DNA of 49,745 bases from an uncultured Bacteroidota bacterium (GTDB taxonomy: Bacteria; Bacteroidota; Bacteroidia; UKL13-3), in contig CAILJQ010000174.1 in the NCBI GenBank assembly GCA_903834625.1, positions 1-49,745 of the forward strand, in the 5' to 3' direction. Under the pieces are notes generated by a model. It had not been told where the DNA came from and ran no database searches. It saw only the letters and a list, made by a program, of their open reading frames with translations. The translations under genes were made by a program, and so were the position numbers. Positions 7,808-17,700 of this stretch are shown here, in pieces (position 1 is the first letter of the stretch; every line of letters begins with the position of its first letter).

Positions 7808-9268
7808 TTATTTGAGAGGAATTCTTTGTAAAGTTTGCAGTAAAAATTTCCAGTATTTCTGAACCGATGATATTTGAACACGTTCATCGGGTGAATGGGC
7901 TCCTCTGATATTGGGACCAAAGGAAATCATTTGCATTCCAGGGTAATTGGTTCCTAAGATACCACATTCTAATCCGGCATGACAAGCATTTACATGAGGT
8001 TTCATTTGAAATACTTCTTCAAATACATCGCTCATTAATTTCACAATGGTAGCATCGGGTTGGGGTGTCCAACCTGGGTATGAACCTTTCATTTCGCACA
8101 CGGCACCTAACAAATGAAATGCTTCTTCTATGATACTTGCTAAATACATTTTCTCTGAATCTACGCTGCTTCTGGTTAAACATTGAATACTCATTTCGCC
8201 ATCTTTTAACAAAACACGCGCTAAATTATTTGAGCTTTGAACCAGACCTTCTATACCAGGTGTCATCCTAAAAATGCCATTTGGAATAACATGAATAACT
8301 TGCAAAAGATGAATTTGAAAATGTTTCTCCAACACCTTTTCTGGGCAAGATATTTCATTTACTACCACCTCCAAATTTGGGTCGGTTAAACGATGTTCTT
8401 CTTTGAGGATTTTTTCAAAAGATGCAATCTTGTTTACTAAAGCAGCTTTGTCATCATGTAATACAGCCAATGTAACTTTAGATTCTCTAGGGATAGCGTT
8501 TCGCAGTCCACCACCATCAATAGATGCAATTTCAAAATGGACCACTTTGTGGGCTTCAATCAACAATCTATTCATGAGTTTGTTGGCATTACCTCTTCCC
8601 AAATGAATATCCATCCCACTATGTCCGCCTGTTAAACCTCTTACTATAATTTCTAAACCAGCACTTCCCTCTGGTACATCTTTTTTAAGATAATGTCTAG
8701 TACCTGTTACGTCAATGCCTCCTGCACAACCAATGGTTAATTCTTGGTCGTCTTCTGTATCTAAATTCAAAAGAATTCTACCCTCTAACAAACCACCTTT
8801 TAATCCCAAAGCACCGGTCATTCCAGTTTCCTCATCAATGGTAAACAAAGCTTCAATGGCTGGATGTACTATTTCTTTACTAGCCAAAATAGCCATAATG
8901 CTTGCTACGCCCATGCCATTATCGGCTCCTAAGGTAGTACCCTCGGCTTTTACCCAATCTCCCTCTACAAACATTTTGATACCCTCTTTATCAAAATCAA
9001 ACTGGGTGCTGGCGTTTTTTTGATGAACCATATCTAAATGGCTTTGCAAAATAATGGTAGCTCTATTTTCCATTCCCGCGCTAGCAGGCTTTTTAATGAT
9101 CACATTTCCTACTTCATCTTTGAGGGTAGGTAAACCCAATGCATTACCAAAATCAATCATGAATTGAATAACACGTTCTTCTTTTTTGGAGGGACGAGGA
9201 ACCGCATTTAATGCGGCGAAATGATTCCAAACTTCTTTCGGTTCAAGCTGAATTAATGGGTGTGTCAT
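7808..9268 (-). CDS. pepD: Aminoacyl-histidine dipeptidase (M20 family, PepD)
   Basis: PepD is a cytosolic zinc dipeptidase that cleaves Xaa-His and other dipeptides. I start it at the ATG at 9268 (MTHPLIQLEPKEVW), giving 486 residues, the usual length; an earlier in-frame ATG at 9352 would add 28 atypical residues. The M20 metal sites are visible: SHLDMVHQK (His, then catalytic Asp), the bridging Asp in GADNGMG, catalytic and metal Glu in DEETGMTG, NLDTED, and the late His in HAGLECGI. The lid domain (GGHSGMDIHLGRGNAN) is intact. It probably shares a transcript with the lipoprotein upstream (84-base gap) and priA downstream. Confidence 0.95.
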   Translation of the reverse strand: MTHPLIQLEPKEVWNHFAALNAVPRPSKKEERVIQFMIDFGNALGLPTLKDEVGNVIIKKPASAGMENRATIILQSHLDMVHQKNASTQFDFDKEGIKMFVEGDWVKAEGTTLGADNGMGVASIMAILASKEIVHPAIEALFTIDEETGMTGALGLKGGLLEGRILLNLDTEDDQELTIGCAGGIDVTGTRHYLKKDVPEGSAGLEIIVRGLTGGHSGMDIHLGRGNANKLMNRLLIEAHKVVHFEIASIDGGGLRNAIPRESKVTLAVLHDDKAALVNKIASFEKILKEEHRLTDPNLEVVVNEISCPEKVLEKHFQIHLLQVIHVIPNGIFRMTPGIEGLVQSSNNLARVLLKDGEMSIQCLTRSSVDSEKMYLASIIEEAFHLLGAVCEMKGSYPGWTPQPDATIVKLMSDVFEEVFQMKPHVNACHAGLECGILGTNYPGMQMISFGPNIRGAHSPDERVQISSVQKYWKFLLQTLQRIPLK

Positions 9269-9352
9269 ACATTTAGATTTGAGATACAAGATTAAGGATA
9301 AAAAACGAGAAGCCTTTGCAGTAAATGTGGGGGAAAAGAAGATTTTTGTCAA

Positions 9353-9766
9353 TTATTGAACCACCTGTAAGTAGGTTATTTTTTGTGTATTGTCTGGCTG
9401 ATAAAATTTTAGGGTATACCTGCCTATTTTATTTGGGGTAAATTGGGTGGTTTGCCAAATCATTGAATAAATTTCTGTACACATACAACCTTCGTAATAG
9501 GCATAAGAAAAAAACTCATATTGCATTGCTGTTGTATCATTATTTATCTCTAATTTATCAAACCTTCCGCACCCATTGCCAATGCCCACCATAAATTTAA
9601 GGGTTGCGGTCTGACCCAATTTTAGCGTATCCGCAACTTGAATACTATCAACATAGCATAATTGTTCCCTTGTACATTTTGTCGCTGGTGTTTTACAGGC
9701 AAAGGCAAGCATAACCACCAATACTAGTACCAACCCACGAAAAAAATCAAATGGCGAAACCTTCAT
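9353..9766 (-). CDS. Small putative lipoprotein of unknown function
   Basis: The 137-residue protein has a hydrophobic leader ending in a lipobox-like LAFAC at residues 20-24, so it is probably lipidated and held in an envelope membrane. The mature part has a conserved-looking Cys pattern (GNGCGRFDKLE and YEGCMCTE) and ends in a short beta-rich segment (GRYTLKFYQPDN). I recall similar small Bacteroidota lipoproteins with this layout but no assigned function. It precedes pepD on the same strand and may be cotranscribed with it. Lgt, which would modify it, is encoded at 24.2-25.4 kb. Confidence 0.65.
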   Translation of the reverse strand: MKVSPFDFFRGLVLVLVVMLAFACKTPATKCTREQLCYVDSIQVADTLKLGQTATLKFMVGIGNGCGRFDKLEINNDTTAMQYEFFSYAYYEGCMCTEIYSMIWQTTQFTPNKIGRYTLKFYQPDNTQKITYLQVVQ

Positions 9767-9836
9767 TTTGTCTCAATTAAGTATCAAATTTAGTTGAACG
9801 GAATTTAATTTGGCAACTAAATCAATAGTAAAAAAA

Positions 9837-10430
9837 CTACTTTCTCCGAAAATTATCTTGCCCCCATTTTATTGGGTTGTTTTTAATGTATTGCGTGATA
9901 CGCTGGTATGATTTTTCGCTACGGATAATGATTTCAAAATAATTACGCTGCCAAAATCTCTTATTAAATTTTCGCCAACCCAATTGTTTAACCCCGCGGA
10001 TATATTCATTGGTTGTCATTGTTTTGAACCAACCAATAACCGTTGCCAATCCCGCTGGTCGGGGCGACCCCACGTGGTCGCCCATATCGGTATCGTCGTG
10101 GGTTGGGGCGTGGTCGCCCCAACCCTTTTTTTCGGTATTGTTTTTCGCGGTTATTATTTCAATGATGCAATGAAAATGATTCGGCATAACAACCATTTCA
10201 TGGCATTTGATTTCTGAAAATTTTTCTTCCAACTTGAAATACCATTTTTCAATCATTTTTCCGGCCTCGTTCAAATGCATTTCTGCATCCTTTATTTCTC
10301 CCAAAAAATGCTGTCTATCCTGACAACATATCGTTATAAAATAAAATCCTGGTTTTGAATAATCATATCCCGGTAGTCGAATTGATCTGCGATTGTAAAA
10401 TTGTGAATAATAGCAACTCATTTTATCCAT
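9837..10430 (-). CDS. REP-associated tyrosine transposase (RAYT, IS200-like Y1 family)
   Basis: This 197-residue protein is an HUH endonuclease of the Y1 (transposase_17) fold. The metal-binding HUH motif is MPNHFHCIIEI, and the C-terminal block RNYFEIIIRSEKSYQRITQYI carries the candidate catalytic tyrosine before the family's NNPIKW segment. The start YNRRSIRLPGYDYS...FFITICC-like region is typical for the group. Between the two catalytic blocks is an unusual insert (GWGDHAPTHDD, GDHVGSPRPAG) encoded by GC-rich palindromic DNA unlike the AT-rich surroundings. RAYTs are normally single-copy and act on short palindromes rather than carrying terminal repeats; no insertion-sequence ends or target duplications are visible here. 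An internal Met at residue 4 is an equal start. Confidence 0.9.
   Translation of the reverse strand: MDKMSCYYSQFYNRRSIRLPGYDYSKPGFYFITICCQDRQHFLGEIKDAEMHLNEAGKMIEKWYFKLEEKFSEIKCHEMVVMPNHFHCIIEIITAKNNTEKKGWGDHAPTHDDTDMGDHVGSPRPAGLATVIGWFKTMTTNEYIRGVKQLGWRKFNKRFWQRNYFEIIIRSEKSYQRITQYIKNNPIKWGQDNFRRK
10057..10132. repeat. GC-rich palindrome cluster inside the RAYT gene
   Basis: Three perfect hairpins occur within 76 bases: GGTCG / CGACC (10057-10061 / 10065-10069); GGGCGACC / GGTCGCCC (10062-10069 / 10076-10083); and GGGTTGGGGCG / CGCCCCAACCC (10100-10110 / 10115-10125) with loop TGGT and then a T7 run. The 11-mer CGTGGTCGCCC is repeated directly at 10073 and 10109. The last hairpin would act as a terminator for transcripts entering from the plus strand. 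Confidence 0.85.
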
Positions 10431-10595
10431 ATTAATTACTCAAAACTATTATGGCCATCTTTATTAAGCGCCTGGTAAACGCGTATTTTCGGATAATTAT
10501 CACAGAAGTAGGATAGCCAAAACTTTATTTTGAATTCCCTAGATTTTTTTATGAATAATTCTAGAATTAAACCTGAGTTAAAAACAGATTTCTCT

Positions 10596-10626
10596 TTGAA
10601 ATACAGAATTTTATCTGTTAATTTTG
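10596..10626 (+). promoter_or_regulatory. Promoter of Ig-repeat T9SS protein
   Basis: TTG at 10596-10598, a 20-base spacer and an exact TAnnTTTG element (TAATTTTG, 10619-10626). The predicted start point near 10633 is just ahead of the ATG at 10645. It also argues against the TTG codon at 10624, which lies inside the -7 element. Confidence 0.6.
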
Positions 10627-10644
10627 TTTAAACACCTAAAACTT

Positions 10645-13600
10645 ATGAGAACAAAATTTACTGTTTTCCTTGTCTATTTATTGCTTTCTTTTTCCCAGCT
10701 ACATGCACAAACATTGCTTTCACCAGGCATTCACCCTATCAACAACTTAGGGCCACGAACGGCTGTATTTAGTGGCATGGGTGGTTTAGGCAAAACAAGT
10801 AATTGTAGCACAGATACTGTGAATTACACTTGGAATAAAACAACCGCATTAAATACCATTTCATTAAACAATGCAACTAGCGGCAATGCTTTTGCTCAAT
10901 GGTACCCTGCTCCGCAAGCCATTACAGTGCATGGCTTTGAATTTTATGCCTGGGTTACTACCATGAACAGCGCGGTGGTTACGCTTACCTGCCGTTTGTA
11001 TAATGCAGGTATTGATTCCATGCCAGTTGGTTCAGCACTTGCAACTACAACCATAAATGTAGATTCAACTTTTGGAGGAGGTGTATTAACAGCCTTGCGC
11101 AAAAAAGCAATCTTTAGCACTCCTGTTACCACTTCAAATCCGAATGGGTATGTTTTGGCTATTGAAACCTCAAGCTCTGTGAATGTAGCGGTAGTAGCCA
11201 ACTCATGGACAGCCGCTCCTGCTAATGGTCGCTTTGAATGGTTAAGCTCTGTGAGAATTGGTACTACCTATAACCGCAGTTATAATATCAATATTGGAGG
11301 CGTAACTTTCAATGCAGATTTTATTATGCAGCCATTTGTTTCCTACAACCTCACTGCAAATTTTACAAGCTCTGCTTCTTGCATGGTTCCTGCTACAGCA
11401 TTTACTTTTACCAATACATCTAGCCCTGTTCTTTTTAATAAATTTTATAATGTTCGTGCCTTTTTTGGGACACCTCAATTTAGTTGTGTGTGGGATTACG
11501 GGGATAGTACCGGATCATATTATGCCGTAAATGGAAGCAGAATTTTTAATTACAATGCTACCTATAAGGTAAAACTTACAGATACCCTTATAGGTTGGAT
11601 GAGCGGTTGTGGCGACTCCTACACGCGAGAAATCTATCAAACACCCTCGCCAACCATTGCAAGTAATAATAGTCCAATATGCTCTGGTGGCACCTTAAGA
11701 TTATTTGCAGATTCAGTTCCGGGGGCAACATATGCATGGACCGGACCAAATGGATTTACCTCCAATCAAAGAAATCCTGAAATAAGCGGTGCAGGGATAG
11801 CTGCAACAGGTCTATATTCTGTAACTGCTGTAATTGGACAATGTTCCTCCTCTGTTGCTACTACCTATGCAACGGTTATTAACTCCTATAATGCCGGCAA
11901 TAACGGACCACTTTGTGCTGGACAAAACCTTAGTTTAAATGCAACTGAAATCACAGGGGCTACTTACAGCTGGACAGGACCAAATGGATTTACCTCTAGT
12001 TCTAGAAATGCGTTAAGAAGCTCCGTAACAAAGGCAGATTCAGGTCTATACTCTGTTAACATTAGTGCACCTGGATGCGGTGTTTTAGGCTCATTTAACA
12101 CCTTGGTTATTGTAAATAATATTCCTGCCACCCCTACAGCATCAAGCAATGGGCCCGTTTGTGTTGGCCAAACCTTAAACTTATCTGCCAGTGGAATTAC
12201 GGGTGGATATAATTGGGTGGGACCAAACAATTTCAGTTCTAATACCCAAAATCCTGTTCGACTTTCCTCTCAATTAACCTTTGCTGGAACTTATTCTGTT
12301 ACCTTAACTGCTAATGGTTGTACCAGTAACCCAGGTAGTGTAAATGTTGTTGTAAACAGTATTCCTACAGCTCCTACCGCTGGCAATAACGGACCCCTTT
12401 GTTCAGGTCAAACCTTAAGTTTAAGTGCAAGCCTTATTCCCAATGCAAGTTATAATTGGAGTGGGCCAAATTCTTTTGTTTCAAACCTACAAAACCCAAC
12501 ACGCACAGGATTGACATTGTTAGATGCAGGATTATATTCAGTTATTGCAACAGTAAACGGTTGTCCTTCTGCTGTTGTTACTACATCCGTTGTCATTACA
12601 AGTACAACACCTGCTCCAACAGTAAGTGGTAACGGACCATTATGCCCAGGACAAAACTTACAACTAACCGCAACAGGAACTGCTGGTGCCACCTATTCTT
12701 GGTCGGGACCAAACAATTTTAGTTCAAGCCAGCAAAATCCGGGTATAAACAATGTGAACGATTCTAATGCAGGAATTTATAGTGTTACTGCAAGCACAAC
12801 TGCCTGTGGAACCTCTTCTGCTGCAACCTATACATTAGTGGTAAACACATTGCCTCCAGCACCTTCTTTGGGCAATAACGGACCCATTTGCGAAGGCCAA
12901 AACTTGAACCTAACTGCAGCAAGCATAACGGGTGCAAGTTATTCATGGACTGGTCCGCAAGGATTTAGTTCTACAAGCCAAAATCCAAGTATTACGAACA
13001 TGACAAAGGCTAAAGCAGGAACGTATACTGCTTTTGTAACCGTTACTGGATGCGGTACCTCACCCACCTCAACCACAACAGTTGTTGTAAGGTCAGTACC
13101 AAATGCGCCCATAACCAGTAGCAACTCTCCTGTATGTATTGGAGATACAATTCGTTTAAATGCAGCACAAACTTCAGTAGGACCGAATGCCACTTATCAT
13201 TGGAGTGGACCAAATAACTTTAGTTCCGACAATAAACAAACTTCTATCAATAGCGCCCTATCAGGCGATGGTGGAATTTATTCGGTTACAGTAAGCGATA
13301 GCGGATGTGTTTCAAGCCTTGGTTCTGTAAGTGTTCAAGTACGTAGTTTACCAGCATCTCCATTGGCATCAAGCAATAGTCCCATATGCGCAGGAGCAAA
13401 TTTAAACCTACAAGCAGGCACTGTTTCTGGAGCAAGTTATCAATGGCAAGGACCAGAATCTTTTGTTTCAACTTCACAAAATCCCATTGTTACTTCAACC
13501 GCAGTTAAAAATAGCGGCACCTATTCTGTTAGGTCATTTGTAAACGGATGTGGTTCTATTCCTGCCACTGTAAATGTGTTGATTAATGCCTTGCCTGCAG

Positions 13601-14613
13601 AGCCTGTTGCAAGTAATACTGGACCAGGTTGTGTTGGAGATAATATTACACTTAGGGCAAGCAATATTATTGGTGCAACCTACAATTGGAGCGGACCAGG
13701 ATTTACCTCAACCCTACAAAACCCAATATTGGTGAATGTGAGCAAAAGCATGAGTGGCTCCTATGCTGTATCTGCATCGGTGAGTGGTTGTACTAGTACC
13801 GAGGCTAAAACAGATGTAGTAATTAATTCCATACCTGCTGCCCCAACCTTAAGCAGCAATCCAAGCACAGCGGCTTGTACCGGAGATAGTTTGAGGTTTT
13901 ATGCTAGCAATGTAAGCAATGGTGTATTTGAATGGAATGGCCCTTTAGGTTTCACCTCCAATAGTCAAAACCCAGTATTGTTCATAAACAACACTGCCCA
14001 AGGTGGTGCTTACAATGCCAAGGTAACTCAATTGGGATGTACTTCTGCTACCGCAACCATTAATATTCAGGTTCATGCTTCTCCAAATACTAGCAGTATT
14101 AATGGATTAACAGATGTAAGAAGCGGTGAAAACCAATCCTATTCAGTTACAAGTACTGCAGGTTCTACCTATGATTGGCAAATTACCGGTGGTTCTATTC
14201 AATCTGGTTTAGGAACATCAAGTGTAACCGTTATTTGGGGTGCCAAAGGAAATGGAAGCATCACTTTAACAGAAACTAATGCCGCAGGTTGTAAAGGTAT
14301 TAAACAAAACAAGGCTGTTAATATTGGTCCGCCTACTGGTTTAAAAGAGGCTGCAAACCAACTAAGTGTTGTAATGTATCCTAACCCTAGCAATGGAAAT
14401 GTATTTATTCATTTTACCGAACCTGTTCAAAGCATAGAAGCATTGGTAATAACAGATGTAAGTGGAAGAATAGTAAAGAAGTATACAGGTACTATTAACC
14501 CATCAATCGACTGGCAAATAAATTTGAGTGAATTGGGTTCAGGGCTCTATTTTGTGCAGCTCCGAGCCAATGGAAAAGAATGTACCAAAAGCATAGCCAT
14601 TCAAGGCAATTAA
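10645..14613 (+). CDS. Ig-like tandem-repeat protein with type A T9SS sorting domain
   Basis: From the ATG at 10645 the protein has 1322 residues and a Sec signal peptide (MRTKFTVFLVYLLLSFSQLHAQ). A unique N-terminal region of about 310 residues is followed by ten Ig-like repeats of about 80 residues. Each repeat has a core such as NNGPLCAGQNLSL, then a Y-x-W-[ST]-GPNGF block and a closing YSV or CG segment. A PKD/Ig-like module and a type A T9SS C-terminal domain follow (YPNPSNG from about residue 1242, then DVSGRIVKK and GLYFVQL, ending with the KSIAIQGN strand). The known family pattern predicts export across the outer membrane by the T9SS and anchoring or release at the surface. Ligand unknown; adhesion is an inference. 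A strong terminator follows. Confidence 0.85.
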   Translation: MRTKFTVFLVYLLLSFSQLHAQTLLSPGIHPINNLGPRTAVFSGMGGLGKTSNCSTDTVNYTWNKTTALNTISLNNATSGNAFAQWYPAPQAITVHGFEFYAWVTTMNSAVVTLTCRLYNAGIDSMPVGSALATTTINVDSTFGGGVLTALRKKAIFSTPVTTSNPNGYVLAIETSSSVNVAVVANSWTAAPANGRFEWLSSVRIGTTYNRSYNINIGGVTFNADFIMQPFVSYNLTANFTSSASCMVPATAFTFTNTSSPVLFNKFYNVRAFFGTPQFSCVWDYGDSTGSYYAVNGSRIFNYNATYKVKLTDTLIGWMSGCGDSYTREIYQTPSPTIASNNSPICSGGTLRLFADSVPGATYAWTGPNGFTSNQRNPEISGAGIAATGLYSVTAVIGQCSSSVATTYATVINSYNAGNNGPLCAGQNLSLNATEITGATYSWTGPNGFTSSSRNALRSSVTKADSGLYSVNISAPGCGVLGSFNTLVIVNNIPATPTASSNGPVCVGQTLNLSASGITGGYNWVGPNNFSSNTQNPVRLSSQLTFAGTYSVTLTANGCTSNPGSVNVVVNSIPTAPTAGNNGPLCSGQTLSLSASLIPNASYNWSGPNSFVSNLQNPTRTGLTLLDAGLYSVIATVNGCPSAVVTTSVVITSTTPAPTVSGNGPLCPGQNLQLTATGTAGATYSWSGPNNFSSSQQNPGINNVNDSNAGIYSVTASTTACGTSSAATYTLVVNTLPPAPSLGNNGPICEGQNLNLTAASITGASYSWTGPQGFSSTSQNPSITNMTKAKAGTYTAFVTVTGCGTSPTSTTTVVVRSVPNAPITSSNSPVCIGDTIRLNAAQTSVGPNATYHWSGPNNFSSDNKQTSINSALSGDGGIYSVTVSDSGCVSSLGSVSVQVRSLPASPLASSNSPICAGANLNLQAGTVSGASYQWQGPESFVSTSQNPIVTSTAVKNSGTYSVRSFVNGCGSIPATVNVLINALPAEPVASNTGPGCVGDNITLRASNIIGATYNWSGPGFTSTLQNPILVNVSKSMSGSYAVSASVSGCTSTEAKTDVVINSIPAAPTLSSNPSTAACTGDSLRFYASNVSNGVFEWNGPLGFTSNSQNPVLFINNTAQGGAYNAKVTQLGCTSATATINIQVHASPNTSSINGLTDVRSGENQSYSVTSTAGSTYDWQITGGSIQSGLGTSSVTVIWGAKGNGSITLTETNAAGCKGIKQNKAVNIGPPTGLKEAANQLSVVMYPNPSNGNVFIHFTEPVQSIEALVITDVSGRIVKKYTGTINPSIDWQINLSELGSGLYFVQLRANGKECTKSIAIQGN
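11650..14085 (+). repeat. Ten tandem Ig-like coding repeats (about 240-256 bases each)
   Basis: Repeat starts judged from the conserved NNGPxC block lie near 11654, 11888, 12136, 12377, 12617, 12864, 13110, 13366, 13607 and 13850. Spacing is 234-256 bases. DNA similarity is strongest around the AATAACGGACC and GGACCAAA segments, while the rest has diverged. Confidence 0.8.
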
Positions 14614-14634
14614 TGTAAAATGCATACAAAATAA

Positions 14635-14675
14635 AAGGGAGCATCACTTATCAAAAAGTGGTGCTCCCTTTTTTT
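14635..14675 (+). terminator. Rho-independent terminator of the Ig-repeat gene
   Basis: A 14-bp stem with one G-T pair (14636-14649 / 14656-14669) and a 6-base loop is followed by seven T residues. The A-rich left flank could let it also stop minus-strand transcription from the M1 peptidase gene. Confidence 0.88.
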
Positions 14676-14683
14676 ATGGTTTA

Positions 14684-14699
14684 TTCGGTTCGAACCGAA
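14684..14699. repeat. 16-bp perfect palindrome, intergenic, GGTYYRRACC family
   Basis: TTCGGTTCGAACCGAA lies between the terminator and the stop codon of the M1 peptidase gene. It is identical to the palindrome at 3828-3843. Confidence 0.9.
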
Positions 14700-14704
14700 A
14701 CCAA

Positions 14705-17700
14705 TTAAAACGAACGGTTGATGCCAATAACCCAACGATACATTACATTGTTAGGTTCAAGGTAAGAAGCATTGCTCAAATAAAAAGGAATATCAAAGCG
14801 AACGCTTAATGGTTTAATTTCATCTAACTGTCCGAAACGCTTGAGGGTAAAGACCAAACCATGGCCTCCACTTGCCATGATTCCCGTATTCAATTTATCG
14901 TAAGTAACCAGCATGGTTTGGTTGTTACCTGCACCTAAATTGGTAGAAAGAAACCCTGCATCAAAAAACAAATAGGCATCTATGTGAATATATTTGCTTA
15001 AACCACCTGCCTTCAATGGAATGTATTTATCATAATCTAATTCAAGATTAACTGCAGCTCCAGCGTTGCCCCTGTATAAGTATACCTGATTTATTCCATC
15101 AAAAACTGGTACAACATAACCCGCGTAACCTCTTAGGTTCAGACCGCCACCTGTTTGAAAATGATTGGCCACATTGCCGTAGGTGAAATAATTGGCCGGA
15201 ATAATACCTGCTGCACGGGTATATTTGTTTTCTACCATTTCTTCTGGGTTTGCCCCTGCCAAGTATAATTGAGACTCTGGAGCAATGTTGCTACCTGTTA
15301 TCCATTGGGCAAATAACCTGCTACGTAGCTCAAATTTCGCCAATGGATGTGTTTGGGTTAGGTTCAACAAAATAGAAGCATAATCATAATCTGAATATAA
15401 GAAGTTTCCTTTAAAGTACAACTGTATTTTGCCTCCACCTTTCCAATAGGAAAGGCCACGCTCCCACTCAATATTTAAGGTATTATTATAAGCATCGTAA
15501 GAGGATAAGGTAGGTATGAAATTACTAAAGGCCATTTCAGTTAATTCAAAGCCCGGCGAGTAATACAATTGTGTTCTGCGCATAGATTTTACATACAATT
15601 TGTAAGTATCTCTGCCATTTATTTTCTCCAAACCAATTTTGTTTAGTAACAAGCCATCCAACATCCTGCTTTGAAAATTCCAATCCAAAAATTTACCTAT
15701 TCTATTTTTATAACTTACGGCATAACTCAATGGGTAAATGGCACTACTTTTCTCATAATATTGTTGCTCATAATTACTTGCCAACCCACTATTATACCAA
15801 ATACTTGCCCTAAAAATATGTTTCCTATTCATGTAATGACCATTGGTATGAATACCTATTTTAAAGCCATCATACATGTTGTACCACACATCTGGACGGG
15901 CCTTTAAAATATAATGGTGCCTATCTGGCGGATTTGATATTTGATGATCGAAAGTGAACAATACCGGACATTTCCAACTATTATCTATTTCATAAATATC
16001 TGCCAAACGTTTGCTAGGATCAATCTCTACATTCAATAACTTAGCACTAGAAGGTACCGCCAAGGTGTATGTAGGATTGAGCTTTCCCCAACCATACCAT
16101 TTTACCCAAGGCTTGCCAAAATCTGTTTTACTAAAATACGTATTGGGAATGGTAAACTTTTTATCTGCAGAGTCTTTAAAGGTTAATAAAACATCTAAAG
16201 GCATTTGCATTTCACCCTTCCGTTCAAACTGAATTTCATATACCAAACCTTTGTGGTGCTTTACACTTTTCACTTTATAATCTATGGTTTTTGTTGTCTC
16301 CATCCATTGGTCAAAGAACCAATTAAGGTCTACATGGGTATATCCAATAATGCTGTTTCTAAAATCTTCGAAATAAGGATGTGCCATTTTCCATTGGTTA
16401 AAATAATGTTGCATGGCCTTTAAGAACAACTCATCACCCAAAACATATTGAAGGTTATATAACATGGTAGCTGTTTTGTAATACACGTTGCCATATCCAC
16501 CACCATGATTTAAGGCACCATTAAAATCATCACTATGGGTATTTAATGGCATATCCACATGATCCATCGCATCACGCATATACCCTTGATAAATGGTTTG
16601 ATCCAGAGAAGGCATAGGTCTGTAGTACTTGTCTAACCAAAACCTACCAGAATTCAATTGCTTTCTTTCTTTGGTTAATCTACTCATGCTCCAATGGGTT
16701 AAGAATTGGGTGAATCCTTCATCTAAACTGGCCCTGTAAGTTTCATTGTTTCCTACCATTCCAAAAAACCAATTATGGCCAACCTCATGGGCAATCAAAC
16801 CATAATAACCCGGACTCCTGCCACCATCCAAGGTTAACATAGGATATTCCATGCCATCACGGGCATCTGCACAAATCATTTTAGGGTAAGCATAGGTGCC
16901 AAAATCTCTGCTATAGGTTTCAATAATTTTAGAACAAAACATGGCTGCGTCTTGCCATCCAGAAGCATGTGGTTCTTGAACCAAGGCTATACAACGTACC
17001 TTACCTCTTGGATTTTCAGGAAGGGGTAAAACTACTTCTCCAATTCGGTATGTAGGGTCGCAGGTCCAAGCAAAATCATGTGTATTCACAGATTTATAAC
17101 GCCAAGTTTTGGTAGTTCCATTTGGCTCAATAATAACCGAAGCTTTCTCTTCCCAAGGTTTTTTCTCGAAATTTTTGATATCTAATTTCTTTCTTAATGC
17201 CTCAGGTAATACTTCAGTTTCATTCAACAACTCGCCAGTGCCATCCATAATGAATTGGTTAGGTAGGGTTATGTTTACATTGTATTGCCCATAATCTCCG
17301 TAAAATTCTTTCCCTAAATGTTGGAAAGTTTCCCAACCAAACTTGCGGTCGTACGGACAAATACGCGGGTACCAGTGTACCACATCGAACTGCTTATTAC
17401 CAGCAGCATCTTTAAACATTTTCATCCTTCTGCGCTGGTTGCCACCATCATCAAAATAGGTAGTAAAATCTATATCAAATTCTATAGAAGCTCCAGGTAA
17501 TATAGGTTTTGGCAACATTACCTTCATGATGGAATAATCTATCCAAAATTCTGCAGGTTGCCCAGCAACTTTTAAAGAGTGAATTTTGGTGCCTTTCCCA
17601 TCCAATTCATATTTGCCAAACTTCTGTTTAAAATCATTGGCCAAATTCAATTGCTCTAAATATCCGCCCTTTAAAAAGGCATTTTGGTATAGGTGAAAAT

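Noticed and set aside
9837-10430. A complete insertion sequence around the transposase gene.
   Set aside because: I found no terminal inverted repeats or target duplications; RAYT genes are not flanked by them.
10944-13477. Several antisense open frames of 63-88 codons inside the Ig-repeat gene.
   Set aside because: They recur because the gene itself repeats. They have no promoter or family resemblance and follow from the codon bias of the sense strand.
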